Source: Candidatus Melainabacteria bacterium
GTDB taxonomy: Bacteria; Cyanobacteriota; Vampirovibrionia; Obscuribacterales; Obscuribacteraceae
Assembly: GCA_003963305.1 (NCBI GenBank)
Contig: RXJR01000020.1
Span: 170,256-234,255 of the forward strand
Reading direction: 5' to 3'
Length of the DNA stretch: 64,000 nucleotides
Part shown: positions 25,772 through 34,763 of the stretch, in pieces
How positions within the stretch are numbered: position 1 is the first letter of the stretch
Layout: each line of letters begins with the position of its first letter
Made by a program: the position numbers and the translations under genes
Notes under the pieces: generated by a model
The model's database searches: none
Told to the model about the DNA's origin: nothing
What the model saw: only the letters and a program-made list of their open reading frames with translations

Positions 25772-26572
25772 CTAAATTATGTTCAGTTCTTTTAGAGCAA
25801 GCATAACAGCCATAAGCAGCATCACTACACCAAAACCTCTCCGAAGAAAAGAATCTTTCAATCGCAAAGAAAGCAGGCTGCCAAGCCATGCGCCAGGCAC
25901 GGCACCAGCCACCATGGAGAGGGCGAGATGAAAATCCATATGCCCCTGACTGGCATGCGTCAAAGTCCCCGGAATCGACACAGCAGCGATAACGAGCAAA
26001 GAGGTTCCGAATGCCGCCTTCACCGAAATATTGAACGTGTAGAGAAGACACGGCACGAGAATAAAGCCGCCTCCGACCCCGAAGAACCCCGCCAGAAAAC
26101 CCGCCCAGAAGCCAATGCCAATGGCTACATGAGTGGGAACGACGGGCGCAACCTCATAGTCGGCAGCATTGCTTTCTCGTTTCTTTCGCGTCAATGACTC
26201 GCCTATGCCCAGAGCCAGGTCTAAACCTGCAACACTGGCAAAAATCGAAAACAGAATCATCAAAATAACCGGTTGCACGTAGTGAGTGCCGACCGCACCG
26301 AGCACCGTTCCCAGCACCGCCGAAGGAGCTAACAACTTCGCCAGACGCAAATCGATTTGCTTTTGTTTGATGTAATTGACGGCACCGACAATGGCAGTTG
26401 GAATAATCAACGCCATCGTCGTGCCTACGGCCACATGTGGTGACACGTTGAGAACAAGGCGTATTACCGGAGTGCAGAAAATGCCGCCGCCGACTCCAAA
26501 AGCACCAGATAAGATACCAGTAAGTAAACCAATCAGAAAAGTTTCAACGGTAGAAACGAGATCGATTGTCAC
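25772..26572 (-). CDS. TauE/SafE family anion permease
   Basis: 266 residues with about eight membrane segments and the family's internal duplication: the motif GAFGVGGGIFCTPVI in the first half recurs as GFFGVGGGFILVPCLL in the second. Members export or import sulfite, sulfoacetate or related organosulfur anions; the substrate here cannot be inferred. GTG 26572 overlaps the upstream gene's stop by four bases (GTGA), indicating translational coupling with the secreted protein before it. Confidence 0.9.
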   Translation of the reverse strand: MTIDLVSTVETFLIGLLTGILSGAFGVGGGIFCTPVIRLVLNVSPHVAVGTTMALIIPTAIVGAVNYIKQKQIDLRLAKLLAPSAVLGTVLGAVGTHYVQPVILMILFSIFASVAGLDLALGIGESLTRKKRESNAADYEVAPVVPTHVAIGIGFWAGFLAGFFGVGGGFILVPCLLYTFNISVKAAFGTSLLVIAAVSIPGTLTHASQGHMDFHLALSMVAGAVPGAWLGSLLSLRLKDSFLRRGFGVVMLLMAVMLALKELNII

Positions 26573-27237
26573 ATGTATGCCGCTACGAGTTTACCGAGGT
26601 CGGGATTGTCATAAACCATCTGATCGAACATCGGATTTTTTACAAGTCTGCGGGCCGTCGCTTTATCTCTACGAATAGCGCGATACATGCCCTCCGGGTC
26701 TAGCGCGACGACTTTGTCGGCTTCACCATTTTTTGCCAGGCGACGAGCTACTGTTTTCCATTTAGTCAGTCGCCGGCATAAGTAGTGGTCAGCCTCAGCG
26801 ATTTCGCCAAGGCGAGGATGCTTGGCCAACTCCAGAGCGGCAGTGTAGTGCGTCGTAATCGCTGCCACTATGCCTGGATCAGACTGAGCAACTTTATCAA
26901 GCCAGTGGTATTTAGCCATCTGTACGGCCGTGCGGCGATCGCTTCTAACATCGGTCGTAGAATATTTCTTCGAAACAGATGCTGTAACTGGTGCGCTCGC
27001 ATTGGAAGCGCCAGCGGTGGTGGTATCAGCACTGGTGCTGCGTGTGCTGCTGCTGCTGCTGCGCATGGTGTTACCGGTGCGCGTATCTGTTGTCTTGGTC
27101 GCTGTCGTTTCCGAGACGGCACTGACAGGCGGTCTGAGGGAAGGGTCTGACGACTGAGCAGGGGCGGCTACGACCGAAATTGAGAGGGCGAAGAAAATCG
27201 CAAAAAGGAATTGACTGCGATAGATAACATTGCTCAT
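26569..27237 (-). CDS. Secreted protein with Ser/Thr-rich linker and helical C-terminal domain
   Basis: About 222 residues. From ATG 27237 (GAGG six bases upstream) a signal peptide (FLFAIFFALSISVVAAPAQS) is followed by a 60-residue Ser/Thr/Ala linker (TTATKTTDTRTG, RSSSSSTRSTSADTTTAGAS). The C-terminal ~110 residues are helical with recurring blocks: WLDKVAQSDPGIVAAITTH, LAKHPRLGEIAEADHYL, TVARRLAKNGEADKVVALDPEG and TARRLVKNPMFDQMVYDNPDL. These look like about four repeats of a ~25-residue unit. I do not recognise the family. It is coupled to the TauE permease gene and divergent from the HldE-like gene. Confidence 0.78.
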   Translation of the reverse strand: MSNVIYRSQFLFAIFFALSISVVAAPAQSSDPSLRPPVSAVSETTATKTTDTRTGNTMRSSSSSTRSTSADTTTAGASNASAPVTASVSKKYSTTDVRSDRRTAVQMAKYHWLDKVAQSDPGIVAAITTHYTAALELAKHPRLGEIAEADHYLCRRLTKWKTVARRLAKNGEADKVVALDPEGMYRAIRRDKATARRLVKNPMFDQMVYDNPDLGKLVAAYM

Positions 27238-27305
27238 GCATAACCTCAATTCCGCTTACGAAAGAATTCTAACATGGCTGTACAATGATGATTGAGGCTG
27301 AGCCA

Positions 27306-29039
27306 ATGACTAATCCGTACGATTCCGAATCAGATTCGAAAGATCAAAAGCTGACGCAGAAAGCTGAAGGTGAGAGCAGCGAGACGCAGAGACTTTCACT
27401 TGACGACCTCGTATCCCGCGAGTCGAAAGCGTTTGCCATCGATCAAGGTCAGGTCGGCAAAGCCAGACTGCCCGGCAGCGACCTGAACAAGTTCATCAGC
27501 AAGGGTCTGACGCCAGAGCTCGGGCGAGAACTGTCAGGTCAAAAAGCCAATCCATCGCTGAGCGAACAGCCTCGTGAATTCAAGTGGGCGAACACGAAAG
27601 ATATCTCAAATACATCTCGTATAAGCAGTTTTGCGCCCGGTGGTCCACAGTTTTTGCAATTACGCAAATCAGAGTTCATCAAACCCGACGAAAAACCAAT
27701 CGGTGAACTTAAAGTTGCAGTCGATAATTTTTTAAAGAATACTGCCCGCGAGGACGACAAAAACCTCACCGCAGCTGAGGTTCTGGAGCTCGAGCAGACT
27801 CGCTGGGCCATTGAAAATGCCACAAACACCCCGGATCTACTCTCAAATACACTTCATCTAGCCAGACTTTATCAACATCTGCGTTATATTGATGAAGCCA
27901 AAAAGGCAGTGGAGTTTTCCCTAGGCATCGACCCGGAGCATATGTTAGGTAAGCAAGTTTTTTCAGAGCTGGAGCGCATGCATCCAGCAGATATGGGAAG
28001 TACCACGATCACACCATCTGCGGTGCCGCTTTCCCTGACGAAAAGTGTTTTACGGAAACGAATTCAGGGGTTGAGCGATGGCAGAGTAATTGTCATCGGT
28101 GACCTTCTCATCGATGAACTGCTGGAAGGCAAGCCCGAGCGGATTTCGCGCGAAGCTCCAGTGCTTATTCTCGAACACGTCGACACCGAGCTGATTCCAG
28201 GCGGCGCAGCCAACACGGCTCACAACATCTCTGCTCTGGGCGGCATCTGCCACGCCATCGGTGTTTGTGGTGACGATGAGTACGCTAACAAGCTCGAAAG
28301 CGTCCTTGAAGAGTGCGGCATTACTCATGCGCTCGTCAAAGATCCAACCAGACCAACTACGGTCAAAACCAGAATCGTCTCCAAGTCGCACTCGCTCATG
28401 CAGCAACTCTTGCGCCTGGACCGCATTTCACATGAGCCCTTGAGCAAAGAAATAGAGAACAAACTTGTCACCAAGTTGCGCAACGCCACAACCGGCTACA
28501 AAGCAATTGTTTTGTCGGACTATCGTGCCGGAGTAATCTCGGAAAGCGTTATCAACGCCTGCCGAGAAGAAGCGAAGAAAACCAACATTCTTGTAATCGT
28601 CGATGCCCAGGGCGACTTCTCTCGATTCAAAGACGTGACCTTGATGACGCCGAATCAACCGGATACTGAAAAGGCAGTCGGATACGCCCTGGAAACGAGC
28701 GAAGACTTGCGTCGAGCCGGAGCCGAGATTCTCAAATCTACAAATGCTAAATCGCTGCTTGTGACTCGTGGTCCACACGGCATGGCTTTGTTTCAACAGG
28801 GTCAGGAGATGGTGGAAATTCCAGTTTTCAATCGAAGCGACGTGTTCGACGTAACAGGCGCAGGCGATACTGTAGTAGCAACAATGGCTCTGGCCCTTGT
28901 ATCTGGCGCGACATTCGTAGAAGCCATGGCTTTAGGAAATTTAGCAGCAGGAATAGTAGTTCGAAAATCCGGCACAGCTGTAACCAGCCAGAAAGAGATG
29001 TTGGAAAATCTGGAACGCCTCAATCTTCCTGAGAACTAA
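27306..29039 (+). CDS. HldE/RfaE-type sugar kinase (PfkB family) with long N-terminal extension
   Basis: About 577 residues. The C-terminal ~320 form a PfkB carbohydrate kinase close to the heptose-7-phosphate kinase half of HldE: GRVIVIGDLLIDELLEGKPERISREAPVLIL, LIPGGAANTAHNISALGG, AIVLSDYRAGVIS, and the catalytic DVTGAGDTVVATMAL. There is no nucleotidyltransferase half. The N-terminal ~250 residues are hydrophilic and disordered at first, then include a TPR-like helix pair (ARLYQHLRYIDEAKKAVEFSLGIDPEH). The substrate is probably a phosphosugar for surface polysaccharide; this is inference. ATG 27306 has GAGG eight bases upstream and is chosen over 27285. Confidence 0.85.
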   Translation: MTNPYDSESDSKDQKLTQKAEGESSETQRLSLDDLVSRESKAFAIDQGQVGKARLPGSDLNKFISKGLTPELGRELSGQKANPSLSEQPREFKWANTKDISNTSRISSFAPGGPQFLQLRKSEFIKPDEKPIGELKVAVDNFLKNTAREDDKNLTAAEVLELEQTRWAIENATNTPDLLSNTLHLARLYQHLRYIDEAKKAVEFSLGIDPEHMLGKQVFSELERMHPADMGSTTITPSAVPLSLTKSVLRKRIQGLSDGRVIVIGDLLIDELLEGKPERISREAPVLILEHVDTELIPGGAANTAHNISALGGICHAIGVCGDDEYANKLESVLEECGITHALVKDPTRPTTVKTRIVSKSHSLMQQLLRLDRISHEPLSKEIENKLVTKLRNATTGYKAIVLSDYRAGVISESVINACREEAKKTNILVIVDAQGDFSRFKDVTLMTPNQPDTEKAVGYALETSEDLRRAGAEILKSTNAKSLLVTRGPHGMALFQQGQEMVEIPVFNRSDVFDVTGAGDTVVATMALALVSGATFVEAMALGNLAAGIVVRKSGTAVTSQKEMLENLERLNLPEN

Positions 29040-29046
29040 CCAGGAC

Positions 29047-29409
29047 TTAAACAAAGACTGAGCGCTCTGCCATCTGCTGTGCCTGATGCTTGTCAACGAG
29101 ACGGTTATACATCGGATAGTTTTCATTATCACCGTACATGTGTGGAGCGAATGACTCGAGCAAAGCTTCTTTGTAGGCTATCGGCAGTCTGTCGAACTTA
29201 GTGAGAATGTTGCTCCATGACTCAGTCGCCTGTTTGACGAGCTCTTCGTTTCCAGCAAGCAACTCATGAACTTCCGGCCGGCGCTCGATACGGCTGGCAT
29301 TAAATCGCTCGACAGTGGCACGGTCAGGACAAACGCTTGTCAGGTCCAAGCCGTTGTCGCCTTGTGCTTCATTTGGTACTGCTGCAATTTTGTGCTGTTC
29401 GAAAGTCAT
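29047..29409 (-). CDS. Hypothetical small protein, 120 residues
   Basis: No family recognised. The protein is polar and mostly helical (RPEVHELLAGNEELVKQATESW, FDRLPIAYKEALLESFAPHMYG), with no signal peptide, membrane segment or cysteine cluster beyond one Cys. A strong ribosome-binding site (CAGGAGAATGAGAG before ATG 29409) supports expression. It converges with the HldE-like gene at seven bases. Confidence 0.72.
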   Translation of the reverse strand: MTFEQHKIAAVPNEAQGDNGLDLTSVCPDRATVERFNASRIERRPEVHELLAGNEELVKQATESWSNILTKFDRLPIAYKEALLESFAPHMYGDNENYPMYNRLVDKHQAQQMAERSVFV

Positions 29410-29649
29410 CTCTCATTCTCCTGGGGGAATCATCGCCCGCTCAACGTATTCAGATGTATCGAGATTGATTCGCTTTTAGACACGCCTCTACGTAGTTTCC
29501 CCACAAGAATTTCAAAATATTTTCCTGCCACGATTCCAGGAAATCTTCCCAATAGAAAACTCTATAAATAAAGGGTTCGATCATATATATAGGATTGCCT
29601 TCAAGAACGAAAGGCTAATATTTTGCCGCTCGCACTTAGGTATCATGAA

Positions 29650-29700
29650 CTGGAGCGTCGGCATACTCTGCCTCAGACCGTCTTGAAGACGGCGCTCCAG
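29650..29700. repeat. Palindromic element with TGGAGCG ends
   Basis: CTGGAGCG (29650-29657) and CGCTCCAG (29693-29700) bracket an inner hairpin CCGTCTTGAAGACGG. The same TGGA-CGC ends appear in the arrays at 36125, 43208 and 57399. The remaining 29410-29730 interval shows no gene. Confidence 0.6.
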
Positions 29701-29736
29701 CTCAATTTGCGCACGCAGTCATAAAGAGGTATGAAA

Positions 29737-30231
29737 ATGGCTCAAAGGAAACTGAACCCAATAGACTCAGCGGTCGTCGTCATTTTGTTGCTCTCAGCGA
29801 CTGGTTTCGGATTGGCAAAGGCTGGACATGCAGGTGTGGACAAGGTCGTAGAGGGCGTAAATAAAGTCGCCATCGACGTTTGTATAACAGGGGTCAAAAC
29901 CAAAGACCTGGACATTTTCAAAGTCGGCGATCCATGCTCAATAACTATTCGCAATCAGCCGGTCACGCCTGCGATGAAGATTCTCGCAGTCAGCCATACG
30001 CCGAAGCAGGTCACCTTCCTCTCGCCTGACGGCAAGAAAGTACTGGCTTTTCCAGACCCAGCCAACCCGATCGCCAACGATTTTCTTGTCACAGTAGGCG
30101 ACGAAGCGGAAAAAACAGCTGATGGCTTCGTCATCCGCGGCAACAAAATCAAAATCGGCAATCAAATCGACCTGGAAGGCTTTAAATATCGCATACAGGG
30201 CGTCGTTGCAGACATCAAACCGATTCAGTAA
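29737..30231 (+). CDS. DUF4330 protein (cyanobacterial-type), membrane anchored
   Basis: About 164 residues. After RKLNPIDSAVVVILLLSATGFGLAKA (one membrane helix) comes the DUF4330 body: VAIDVCITGVKTKDLDIFKVGDPCSITIRNQPVTPAMKIL, DGKKVLAFPDPANPIANDFLVTVG, and KIKIGNQIDLEGFKYRIQGVVADI. These match the family typical of cyanobacteria; function unknown. ATG 29737 has AGAGG seven bases upstream, better than ATG 29731, which directly abuts it. It is followed after eight bases by the IctB-like gene, so both probably work at the membrane together. Confidence 0.85.
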   Translation: MAQRKLNPIDSAVVVILLLSATGFGLAKAGHAGVDKVVEGVNKVAIDVCITGVKTKDLDIFKVGDPCSITIRNQPVTPAMKILAVSHTPKQVTFLSPDGKKVLAFPDPANPIANDFLVTVGDEAEKTADGFVIRGNKIKIGNQIDLEGFKYRIQGVVADIKPIQ

Positions 30232-30239
30232 CTGTAATC

Positions 30240-31688
30240 ATGCAAGTGTTCTCTCAAATCGCCAACCTCGCCTCGTTGAACGACGTTGATTCTGCCTGGC
30301 AGAAGGCAGTGCAAAGCTCAGCGATAGTGGGCGTGGGCAGCGCCTTCAAGTCAGCAATGTCGAAAATCGACGGCGATGCGGTGCGAAAAGCCGGTTCACT
30401 TCTGCAGATGCTTGGATATCTGTCTGCGCTGGTTCTGTTTGCGGCGCTCGGCATGCGTCAGTTCGCAGAAGACAAAGGCGGCCTGGGAATTATTGCGCTG
30501 GGCGGCTTCGCCGTCTGGACACTGGGCTATCTGTTGGGCGGAAAAGAATCAAGACGATCGAACGCAGTCGACATCATCGTTTTGATATTTTTCGCCATCA
30601 ATATAGTTGCGGCATGTGCGTCTCATTATTTCATTCCATCTATAAAAGGATTGCAGAAAATCATCGTCTATATAAGTAGCTATTTCTACTTCACGGCGAT
30701 ACTGCGAGACTCTCCGAAACGGAAGTTGGTGCTTGTTTCAATACTGGTTCTGGCGGGTGTGGTGGAATCGCTTTACGGGTTCGACCAGTTCAGAAATCAC
30801 GTTCAACCTCTGGCTACATGGGAAGACCCGACGGTTGAATCTCAAGGCACACGCATATTTTCGTGGCTGGGAAATCCAAACCTCCTAGCCGGTTACCTCA
30901 TCCCAATCTGTCCGCTGGCTCTAGCACTGGGTTTCGGCGCTCTCAGCTCGGGTCGATTTTTACTCTCGATTCCCGCCCTGGTTTCGGCAGCGATAATTTG
31001 TGTGGCGATAGTTCTGACAGGCAGTCGTGGTGGCTACCTGGCAATCGCTGCGGCCGGCGCTACGATTTCCTGGATGGCAGTGGCAAGGTTCTGGGTGCTC
31101 AAGCCAAAGGCGCGAATATTCATCGTCATTCTGAGCATTGCAGTGCCAGTCATCCTTCTACTCGGATTGCACTTCGTGCCGTCGTTCGAACAGAGAGTCA
31201 CTTCCATCTTCGCAGGCAGAGAGCACAGCTCTAACTCTTACCGCATCAACGTCTGGATAGCATCCTGGCGTATGTTTCTAGACAACTGGTGGATCGGTAT
31301 CGGTCCAGGCAATCAGGTTTTCCGACTGGCCTACGGGCTCTACATGGTGAGCGGATTCGACGCTCTGGGCACATACTGCGTGCCGCTGGAAGTGGCAGTT
31401 GAATGCGGCATTTTCGGACTGGCTGCTTTCGCCCTTTTGTTAATCAGTTTGTTTGCCAGAGCCCACATCAGTTTCTGGTCGACGAATGCCGACAGCAGCA
31501 ACAAACTCTCTCTAGAGCAATGGCTTACTGCCGGGGCGACTGCAGCATTAATAGGATTGATGGCGCAGGGAATGGTCGATACTGTCTTTTATCGCCCGCA
31601 AGTTCACTTCATTTTCTGGCTGGCAGTAGCCCTGATCGTCACTGACAGCAAAGGCTCCAAAAAACCATTAAGCAGAACTCATAATTGA
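30240..31688 (+). CDS. IctB/O-antigen-ligase (WaaL) family membrane protein
   Basis: 482 residues with about 10-12 hydrophobic segments. Diagnostic blocks of the cyanobacterial IctB branch are visible: RIFSWLGNPNLLAGYLIPICPLALA, LTGSRGGYLAIAAAG, and NSYRINVWIASWRMFLDNW with WIGIGPGNQVFRLAYGLYM. IctB was first proposed as a bicarbonate transporter, but the family belongs to the O-antigen ligase/polymerase superfamily. In a non-photosynthetic cell a glycan-transfer role is more likely (inference). The periplasmic loop with conserved Arg (SRGG, YRINVW) fits WaaL chemistry. It is likely cotranscribed with the DUF4330 gene. Confidence 0.88.
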   Translation: MQVFSQIANLASLNDVDSAWQKAVQSSAIVGVGSAFKSAMSKIDGDAVRKAGSLLQMLGYLSALVLFAALGMRQFAEDKGGLGIIALGGFAVWTLGYLLGGKESRRSNAVDIIVLIFFAINIVAACASHYFIPSIKGLQKIIVYISSYFYFTAILRDSPKRKLVLVSILVLAGVVESLYGFDQFRNHVQPLATWEDPTVESQGTRIFSWLGNPNLLAGYLIPICPLALALGFGALSSGRFLLSIPALVSAAIICVAIVLTGSRGGYLAIAAAGATISWMAVARFWVLKPKARIFIVILSIAVPVILLLGLHFVPSFEQRVTSIFAGREHSSNSYRINVWIASWRMFLDNWWIGIGPGNQVFRLAYGLYMVSGFDALGTYCVPLEVAVECGIFGLAAFALLLISLFARAHISFWSTNADSSNKLSLEQWLTAGATAALIGLMAQGMVDTVFYRPQVHFIFWLAVALIVTDSKGSKKPLSRTHN

Positions 31689-31734
31689 TTAAATCATTCA
31701 ATTTTGGCGAAAAAGTTTCGAACTTCAGGGCTTA

Positions 31735-31754
31735 ATATTAGAGCCAGCTAATAT
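31735..31754. promoter_or_regulatory. Palindrome ATATTAG-N6-CTAATAT (operator-like copy 1)
   Basis: ATATTAG at 31735-31741 and CTAATAT at 31748-31754; one flanking base pair extends the match. The same half-sites recur 127 bases downstream. Both lie between the IctB-like gene and the TadG-like gene. Confidence 0.5.
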
Positions 31755-31861
31755 TTCTACGCTTGCAAAGCATGAGTATACGGAGGTTACGGGGTTGTCT
31801 AAAGTCAAAAATCGGGGAAGTTCCCTACTGTTGACAATTTCCGGCTCCTTAAAGGAAGATA

Positions 31862-31882
31862 ATATTAGCAGTTTACTAATAT
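31862..31882. promoter_or_regulatory. Palindrome ATATTAG-N7-CTAATAT (operator-like copy 2)
   Basis: Half-sites at 31862-31868 and 31876-31882, identical to those of copy 1 but with a seven-base spacer. A perfect TTGACA lies at 31831-31836, although the nearest -10-like GATAAT (31858) is 21 bases away. The site is 90 bases before the TadG-like ATG. Confidence 0.5.
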
Positions 31883-31971
31883 CTGACTGGTTGGTTTAAA
31901 CAACTTCCCAAGATCAGATCCCCAAACACTCATAAAGCCAATTCACAGTAGGGCAGGAGGGTTCCAACCAC

Positions 31972-34122
31972 ATGAAATCCCGTAGAAGACAAGGAGCAAC
32001 GCTAGGGCTGGTCGCAGTCTGCGTGCTTGTCATTATCGTAGTAGGAATCGGCTGCTTCTTCCTCGCCAAAATCTTTGGCGGTGGACGAGAAGTTGCCAAC
32101 GCTACTGACGCAGGCGCTTTGAACATCGCGAAAAACGTGATGAGCACCAAAGACGCGAACGTCGGTGTGTTTATCGATGATAGCGACCCATCGAAATATC
32201 CAGACTTTGTTCAATGCGCTGATCCTCTTCCAACCAAGCGAATCACGCTTTTGACCTACAACCGATGCGTTGCACAAGCATTGCTTGTGGCTTTGAACGC
32301 TCAGGCAGAAACAGCCGCCGGCTCGACTCAAGCAAATGGCAATGCTGCAAAAGTATTGGCAGAGCTGACCAGACTCGGCACAGACTTGAGAGCAAAACTC
32401 CAGGATAACCAGTTAACCTCCTATTTCGACAAAGTCGCAAACGACACCAGAATGTGGGGCAACAATCCTGTCAAAGTCGACACTTCGAAAGCCAATACTT
32501 ACGTAACAGCTTTCATGAAGCCTAAGCAATCGACCAACGTGTACTTCTATGCAGCCAGTTTGCCAGGCTCCGTGCCAGGCACACCAAGTGGTGTCGGTGA
32601 TCTTCCAAGCAACTGGAACACACAGACAGCATCGGCTCAGCTCAAACCGCCCGCCAGTACATATCAACGCAGCTACCTTGCTGGTTACGAGAACATAGTC
32701 GTACCTGGCGTAGGAAGCATCATGGGCGTCCCCGTGTTCCCTCAACAGAACCCCCACTTGGTTGCTAAAACTGAATTCGACGCAGCCGCCGCAGCTCCTG
32801 CTACTTACATTCCGCCTAACGCATTCAGCGTAGCTTCAAGCTCCACTGAATCGAAATCAGGCGTAGTCGGTGGTGCAGTTGCCGCAGCAATCGTCGGTGC
32901 AGTCAAACTGAACACAGCCAACAACAACTATGACTGGCCGGCAGCCATCCCTGGCGGCTACATCGAAATTCAAAACCCAGCTGGAAACACTCTTCCTGCA
33001 GGGTACAGAGGACTCGACCAGAGCGACAACATCTTCAACTGGGAGTTGTACAACGGACCGGGCATCGAAGTTGCACCAGTCGGTGCTGACGGTGCTGCCT
33101 ATACCACCAACGTTGGTGCCGTAAATGCATGGGCCGATTACAACAACTCAACCGGTGCAGACACTAACGGACACGATCCAGCGCTCTACCCACCGACCCT
33201 CGGATTCGCGAACAACACCATCTTCACAACGACTCAATCGTCTGCAGCTGGCACAACAGCGACAAACGATGCGTTCTTGCTGACGATCAAAAACAAACCA
33301 GTCAACTGCCTGACTCTGTTGCAGCAGAACAACTGGGGCTACCCATGCGACAAGTTCTTGTCATCCATGGAAGGCGCTTACGGCCGCACTCCAGTATCTG
33401 GAGCCGGAACGGACCCACGCGACTCTCTACCGATGTACTCAAACGTAGATCTGGTCAAGGGTCAAGTAATCGCAGCCTTCCAGAGCGGTGCTAAGAGCGT
33501 AAGCATCAGTGCACCTAGTGGTACCAGCGGATTGGGTGTATATCCGAACGGTGTCTACGGTTCCAACCCAACACCTTACTTTGATGCACCAATCCAGAGA
33601 ACAGGCACCATCGATGCACTACTCGACCAGGTCACAGGTGCAACAGCAGCTCCTGGTTACACAAACTGCACGAAGGCTAAGATCATCGCTTCAATGAGCG
33701 AGCGCTGCTATGAAATCAAACCAGACGCGACGCCAGCCGAGATCGCTGCACTATGGCAACAAGATTTGCCAATGGGCAAGACCTTCTACATCTACCTGGA
33801 TACAACAACCAACAAACTGATCATCAGCGAAACGCAACCTCCTACCTACAAGGGTGCGACTCCTGACGGCAATCCGAACGATACCAATACCGTTTGTGTG
33901 AGCCAATACGGTTTGACAGGCAACTTGATCGACGTGCCAATCGGTGGAACCCCAGCAGACCTCAACCTGCATGAAGTCCCATACGAAAACCACAGCGGCA
34001 ACTTGCAAGGACAAGACCACGCAACCTGGGTACTTTCAAGTGGATATCAAAACCTGCTCGGAAAACTCCAGTTTGCCAACACGACCACTGGTAATGTTGA
34101 AAACTTCAGCAGACCAAACTAG
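31972..34122 (+). CDS. Large TadE/TadG-like surface protein
   Basis: 716 residues. The N-terminus RRRQGATLGLVAVCVLVIIVVGIGCFFLAKIF, followed by EVANATDAGALNIAKN, is the TadG-like pilin pattern: a basic start, one membrane helix, then the 'D/N-A-ADAGALA' block. The remaining ~650 residues are extracellular in style, rich in Asn, Thr, Ala, Gly and Pro, with few charges and about nine cysteines. There are no sortase or autotransporter signals. It is likely a minor pilin or surface adhesin linked to a Flp/Tad system whose other genes are not here. AGGAGG is about 12 bases before the ATG. Two inverted operators lie upstream. Confidence 0.78.
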   Translation: MKSRRRQGATLGLVAVCVLVIIVVGIGCFFLAKIFGGGREVANATDAGALNIAKNVMSTKDANVGVFIDDSDPSKYPDFVQCADPLPTKRITLLTYNRCVAQALLVALNAQAETAAGSTQANGNAAKVLAELTRLGTDLRAKLQDNQLTSYFDKVANDTRMWGNNPVKVDTSKANTYVTAFMKPKQSTNVYFYAASLPGSVPGTPSGVGDLPSNWNTQTASAQLKPPASTYQRSYLAGYENIVVPGVGSIMGVPVFPQQNPHLVAKTEFDAAAAAPATYIPPNAFSVASSSTESKSGVVGGAVAAAIVGAVKLNTANNNYDWPAAIPGGYIEIQNPAGNTLPAGYRGLDQSDNIFNWELYNGPGIEVAPVGADGAAYTTNVGAVNAWADYNNSTGADTNGHDPALYPPTLGFANNTIFTTTQSSAAGTTATNDAFLLTIKNKPVNCLTLLQQNNWGYPCDKFLSSMEGAYGRTPVSGAGTDPRDSLPMYSNVDLVKGQVIAAFQSGAKSVSISAPSGTSGLGVYPNGVYGSNPTPYFDAPIQRTGTIDALLDQVTGATAAPGYTNCTKAKIIASMSERCYEIKPDATPAEIAALWQQDLPMGKTFYIYLDTTTNKLIISETQPPTYKGATPDGNPNDTNTVCVSQYGLTGNLIDVPIGGTPADLNLHEVPYENHSGNLQGQDHATWVLSSGYQNLLGKLQFANTTTGNVENFSRPN

Positions 34123-34232
34123 TCCGAACCTACTGTGAAATGCATGAGACCGGTCCTGTCTAGTATGATCTAGATGGGACCGGTTTCTAATGCAGTGCTA
34201 TGCACCAACACAACTGATAACGGAGAATCGAA

Positions 34233-34763
34233 TTGGATATTGTGGACGACAAAATCTTGAAATCTCGGTTGGCGCTTTTTGCAACCACTCTGCAAATCGC
34301 TGTCTGCAACCTTCCAGCATTGGCTCAGCTGCCGGCACAGAAAGCTTATCCTCCAACTAAATCAGCAACTGGTACGGCCATGCAGAAGCCTCAGCGGAAG
34401 GGCGGCCTTCAAACCACCCCACCAAACGACTGGGCAATCGAACCACTGAAAGACAAAGTCGATCTGCCGAACTTGCCAAACTTCACAGGTCACGCGAAAT
34501 TTATTATGGGCACAGTGCATCCGTCCGACAAAGGACCAAGCTATGTCATGCATTTTGCAACCAAGGAAGATCACAAGCTTGTTCTGGATTGGTACAAAAA
34601 CACCCTTAACATGTATGGTTGGAAGATCACCTTCGCAGATGGGCAGGTCGTTACTGCCCAGCTGAAGAATGCTAACTGCGCCGTTTCGGTTAACGATTGC
34701 ACGGGTCGCAGAGACGGCAATAATTCGGAAATTGAAATCGATTATTCACAACGCAATAAATAA
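34233..34763 (+). CDS. Secreted protein with a module like the 19246 lipoprotein
   Basis: 176 residues. A signal peptide (ALFATTLQIAVCNLPALA-QLPA) is followed by a proline/lysine linker, then LPNLPNFTGHAKF ... HKLVLDWYKNTLNMYGWKITF. The spacing of P-x-x-x-G-A/H, the D-W/F-Y-x-x-x-L helix and the G-W turn resembles the lipoprotein at 19246, so both probably share a fold. Function unknown. Start TTG 34233 has CGGAG eight bases upstream. Its 3' end overlaps the only workable start codons of the next gene. Confidence 0.75.
   Translation: MDIVDDKILKSRLALFATTLQIAVCNLPALAQLPAQKAYPPTKSATGTAMQKPQRKGGLQTTPPNDWAIEPLKDKVDLPNLPNFTGHAKFIMGTVHPSDKGPSYVMHFATKEDHKLVLDWYKNTLNMYGWKITFADGQVVTAQLKNANCAVSVNDCTGRRDGNNSEIEIDYSQRNK

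Noticed and set aside
31689-31971. Cyclic-di-GMP riboswitch before the TadG-like gene
   Set aside because: The conserved GEMM core sequences are absent; the region shows operator-like palindromes instead.
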